Assembly: GCA_965279085.1 (NCBI GenBank)
Contig: OZ257149.1
Location: 620,001 to 684,000, forward strand
Source of the DNA: UBA7672 sp965279085
GTDB lineage: Bacteria > Pseudomonadota > Alphaproteobacteria > Caulobacterales > Hyphomonadaceae
Direction of reading: 5' to 3'
Length of the DNA: 64,000 nucleotides
Below, one piece after another: positions 62,346 to 64,000 of this stretch. A program made the position numbers and the translations under genes. The notes under the pieces are model-generated. The model was given only the letters and a program-made list of their open reading frames with translations. It had not been told where the DNA came from and made no database searches. Numbering within the stretch: the first letter of the stretch is position 1; each line of letters opens with the position of its first letter.

Positions 62346-62528
62346 GCAAGCCACCTAATTAGAGCCCCGAAAGGCATATTCCCGGCCCTCAATGGGGTTT
62401 TACGGTTGGGTTCGGCGGCCGGATCACACGAAATGCTTGAAATCCGAGTCCGAAATGGTGTTTGACGGGCGCCTTGGGCGTCCCGCCCAGAAACGGCCGT
62501 TACGGCCTACCGATCTAGCGAGCACACC

Positions 62529-63248
62529 ATGGGCGAACTGATCATCTCCGGACCTGCAGGCCGGATCGAGGCGCGTTACAATCAGGCGCCGGGTGAAAAT
62601 CCACCCATCGCCCTGATCCTCCACCCGCACCCGAAAGCCGGCGGCACCATGCAGGACCCGGTGACGATCACCCTGTTCGAGATGTTTGCCGCACACGGCT
62701 TCTCGACCATGCGCTTCAACTTCAGGGGCGTCGGCCGCAGCCAAGGCACCTTCGACGCCGGGGTCGCCGAACTCTCGGACGCCGCCTACGTGCTCGATCA
62801 CCTGGAGTCACTCAACGAAGCCCCGAGCCAGTGCTGGGTCGCGGGTTCGTCCTTCGGCGCCTACATCTGCCTGCAGCTGCTGATGCGCCGGCCGGAGATC
62901 GATGGCTTCATAGCGGCCGCGCCGCCCGCTAATCACTACGACCTCTCCTTCCTCGCGCCCTGCCCGGCTTCCGGCATCATCATCGCCGGCGACAAAGACG
63001 TGGTGGCACCGCCGCAGGACATCGACCGCTCGCTGACCAAGGTCCGCGTCCAGAAGGGCGAAGTGATCGAGCGCGCCAACGTCGCCGGCGCCAACCACTT
63101 CTTCCAAGGCAAGCTGGAAGATCTCGAGAAGACGGCCTCGGCCTATCTGAAGAAGCGCATGAAGGCCTTCGAGAAAGCGCAGAAGGAAGCCGCCGAAGCG
63201 AAAGCCATCAAGGACGCCGCCAAGCTGCCGCCGCCGAAGCAGAGCTAG
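62529..63248 (+). CDS. Alpha/beta hydrolase with charged C-terminal tail
   Basis: This 239-residue protein resembles the small alpha/beta hydrolases of the YheT/PHB-depolymerase-like group: LILHPHPKAGGTM (oxyanion loop), FNFRGVGRSQG, the nucleophile elbow VAGSSFGAYICL (Ser), IAGDKDVVAPP (Asp) and GANHFFQG (His). After residue 195 a Lys/Ala/Glu-rich helix follows (YLKKRMKAFEKAQKEAAEAK), unlike most members. It is divergent from iscR. The substrate is unknown. Confidence 0.85.
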   Translation: MGELIISGPAGRIEARYNQAPGENPPIALILHPHPKAGGTMQDPVTITLFEMFAAHGFSTMRFNFRGVGRSQGTFDAGVAELSDAAYVLDHLESLNEAPSQCWVAGSSFGAYICLQLLMRRPEIDGFIAAAPPANHYDLSFLAPCPASGIIIAGDKDVVAPPQDIDRSLTKVRVQKGEVIERANVAGANHFFQGKLEDLEKTASAYLKKRMKAFEKAQKEAAEAKAIKDAAKLPPPKQS

Positions 63249-63276
63249 ATCCTTCGCGATCGATCAGGGGAACACC

Positions 63277-63618
63277 ATGGCGATCAGCGACGTGGATGCG
63301 GTGGACGCCGCCGGCATCGAGCCCGAGACCGGCAACGCCATGCTGATCATCTCCGACGATCTCGACTGGTCCGACCCGGTCGCGCACCTCAATGTGCTGC
63401 AGCAGAAGATCGGCGCCTACATCAGCTTCATCCAGAGCGGCCAGCTCGAGAAGAGCGTGCCGGAAACCGCCGGCCGCAAGCCGAAGATCGGCGTCTTCCA
63501 GCAGTTCGAACCGCCGGAAAACATCCTGCCCATCCTCAGCGGCATCGGTGAACAACTCGCCAGCCTGGGCATAGAGTTCGGCTTCGGCCCGTTGCCGGAA
63601 GGCTATCAGGCGAGCTGA
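63277..63618 (+). CDS. Small protein, unknown function (DUF6572-like wording)
   Basis: This 113-residue protein follows the hydrolase by 28 bases with AGGGG before the ATG, so they are probably cotranscribed. It starts AISDVDAVDAAGIEPETGNAMLIISDDLDWSD and ends in a strand-helix GIEFGFGPLPEGY. The ISDDLDW stretch recalls a small family of unknown function, but I am not sure of the name. There is no signal peptide. Confidence 0.6.
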   Translation: MAISDVDAVDAAGIEPETGNAMLIISDDLDWSDPVAHLNVLQQKIGAYISFIQSGQLEKSVPETAGRKPKIGVFQQFEPPENILPILSGIGEQLASLGIEFGFGPLPEGYQAS

Positions 63619-63629
63619 TAGCCCTCATC

Positions 63630-64000
63630 ATGCCCGAGACACCCGAACCCTTCTTCCATCGCGACCGCGACATCTACACACCAACGCTGATGGCCAACGG
63701 CTGGTGGCGTCCGACGGGCAACCTCCACGCGCGCGTGATGATCGGCCTGTTCGCCCATGTCATCGAGCAGCAATACGGCGAACCAGACCTGCAACCGACG
63801 CGGCTCACCGCCGACCTCTACCGCCTTCCAGATCTATCTCCGATCACCGTCTCTACCCGCCTCGTGCGGCAGGGCGGGCGCATCAAGGTGATCGAGGCCG
63901 AACTCTTCAGCGGCGGTGTCTCTTCCGCCCGCGCCTCTTGCCAGCTTCTTCGCCGTGGACAGCAGCCGGAAACGCCGGTCTGGTCACAAGCTAGGTGGGA
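63630..64000 (+). CDS. Thioesterase-like protein, N-terminal part
   Basis: The open frame from ATG 63630 runs past the window edge, giving 123 residues. It reads FFHRDRDIYTPTLMANGWWRPTGNLHARVMIGLFAHVIEQQ, then TRLTADLYRLPDLSPITVSTRLVRQGGRIKVIEAEL. This matches TesB/4HBT_3-type acyl-CoA thioesterase domains (two hotdog repeats), of which only the first is seen. It begins 11 bases after the preceding gene, likely one operon with it. Truncation prevents a firm call. Confidence 0.65.
   Translation, partial: MPETPEPFFHRDRDIYTPTLMANGWWRPTGNLHARVMIGLFAHVIEQQYGEPDLQPTRLTADLYRLPDLSPITVSTRLVRQGGRIKVIEAELFSGGVSSARASCQLLRRGQQPETPVWSQARW

Noticed and set aside
62355..62360. CTAATTAG palindrome next to the iscR ribosome-binding site as an IscR box
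   Set aside because: Only eight bases and unlike the known 25-base IscR motif; too short to support a claim.

Overview
The window is GC-rich, almost fully coding DNA from an alphaproteobacterium. Supporting features are the hisS-hisZ-hisG order, tig-clpP-clpX-lon, groESL behind a CIRCE-like element, glnB-glnA, an iscR-led suf operon and a SapC-family protein. The mix resembles Caulobacterales/Hyphomonadaceae; the family is an inference, since no 16S gene is present.

Layout. 0-2 kb: a truncated exported protein, a PaaI-type thioesterase and a secreted SGNH esterase. 2-4.1 kb: groES-groEL with a probable heat-shock promoter, a CIRCE-like operator and a strong terminator. 4.1-4.9 kb: an intergenic region with two more terminator-like hairpins. 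4.9-8.2 kb: hisG/hisZ/hisS, leftward and overlapping. 8.3-15 kb: exported thiol-redox proteins (redoxin, DsbD family), SapC, a DUF885 lipoprotein and small unknowns. 15.2-16.1 kb: two unknown genes with four copies of a palindromic intergenic repeat and an operator-like direct repeat. 16.1-22.5 kb: the proteostasis block lon, clpX, clpP, tig. 22.7-26.9 kb: tRNA-Leu(UAG), NAD(P)HX repair, a histidine phosphatase, glnB and glnA.

27-45.3 kb is mostly exported hydrolases and metabolism: Tat phospholipase C, PBP4-type DacB, an SLT-like lipoprotein, AbgT transporter with a convergent M20 amidohydrolase, parE, two coupled thioesterases, carboxylesterase, quinoprotein, GST, DUF2236 oxygenase and two coupled amidohydrolase-like exported proteins. 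45.3-51 kb is signalling: a MEDS-LuxR regulator, a degenerate GGDEF/EAL-like protein, a DEAD-box helicase and a diguanylate cyclase. 52.7-62.3 kb is a leftward iscR-cysteine desulfurase-sufB-(five extra genes)-sufC-sufD-sufS-sufT-sufA cluster. The right edge has an alpha/beta hydrolase, a small unknown and a truncated thioesterase-like gene.

Housekeeping chaperones (GroESL, trigger factor), proteases (ClpXP, Lon), Fe-S assembly and the periplasmic thiol proteins together make the window rich in protein quality control. The less ordinary points are an IscR with no cysteine, the five-gene insert in the suf operon, an amidohydrolase partner lacking its HxH metal motif, a possible leaderless gene behind direct repeats, and the paired palindromic repeats. 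I saw no CRISPR array, prophage, insertion sequence or toxin-antitoxin locus.
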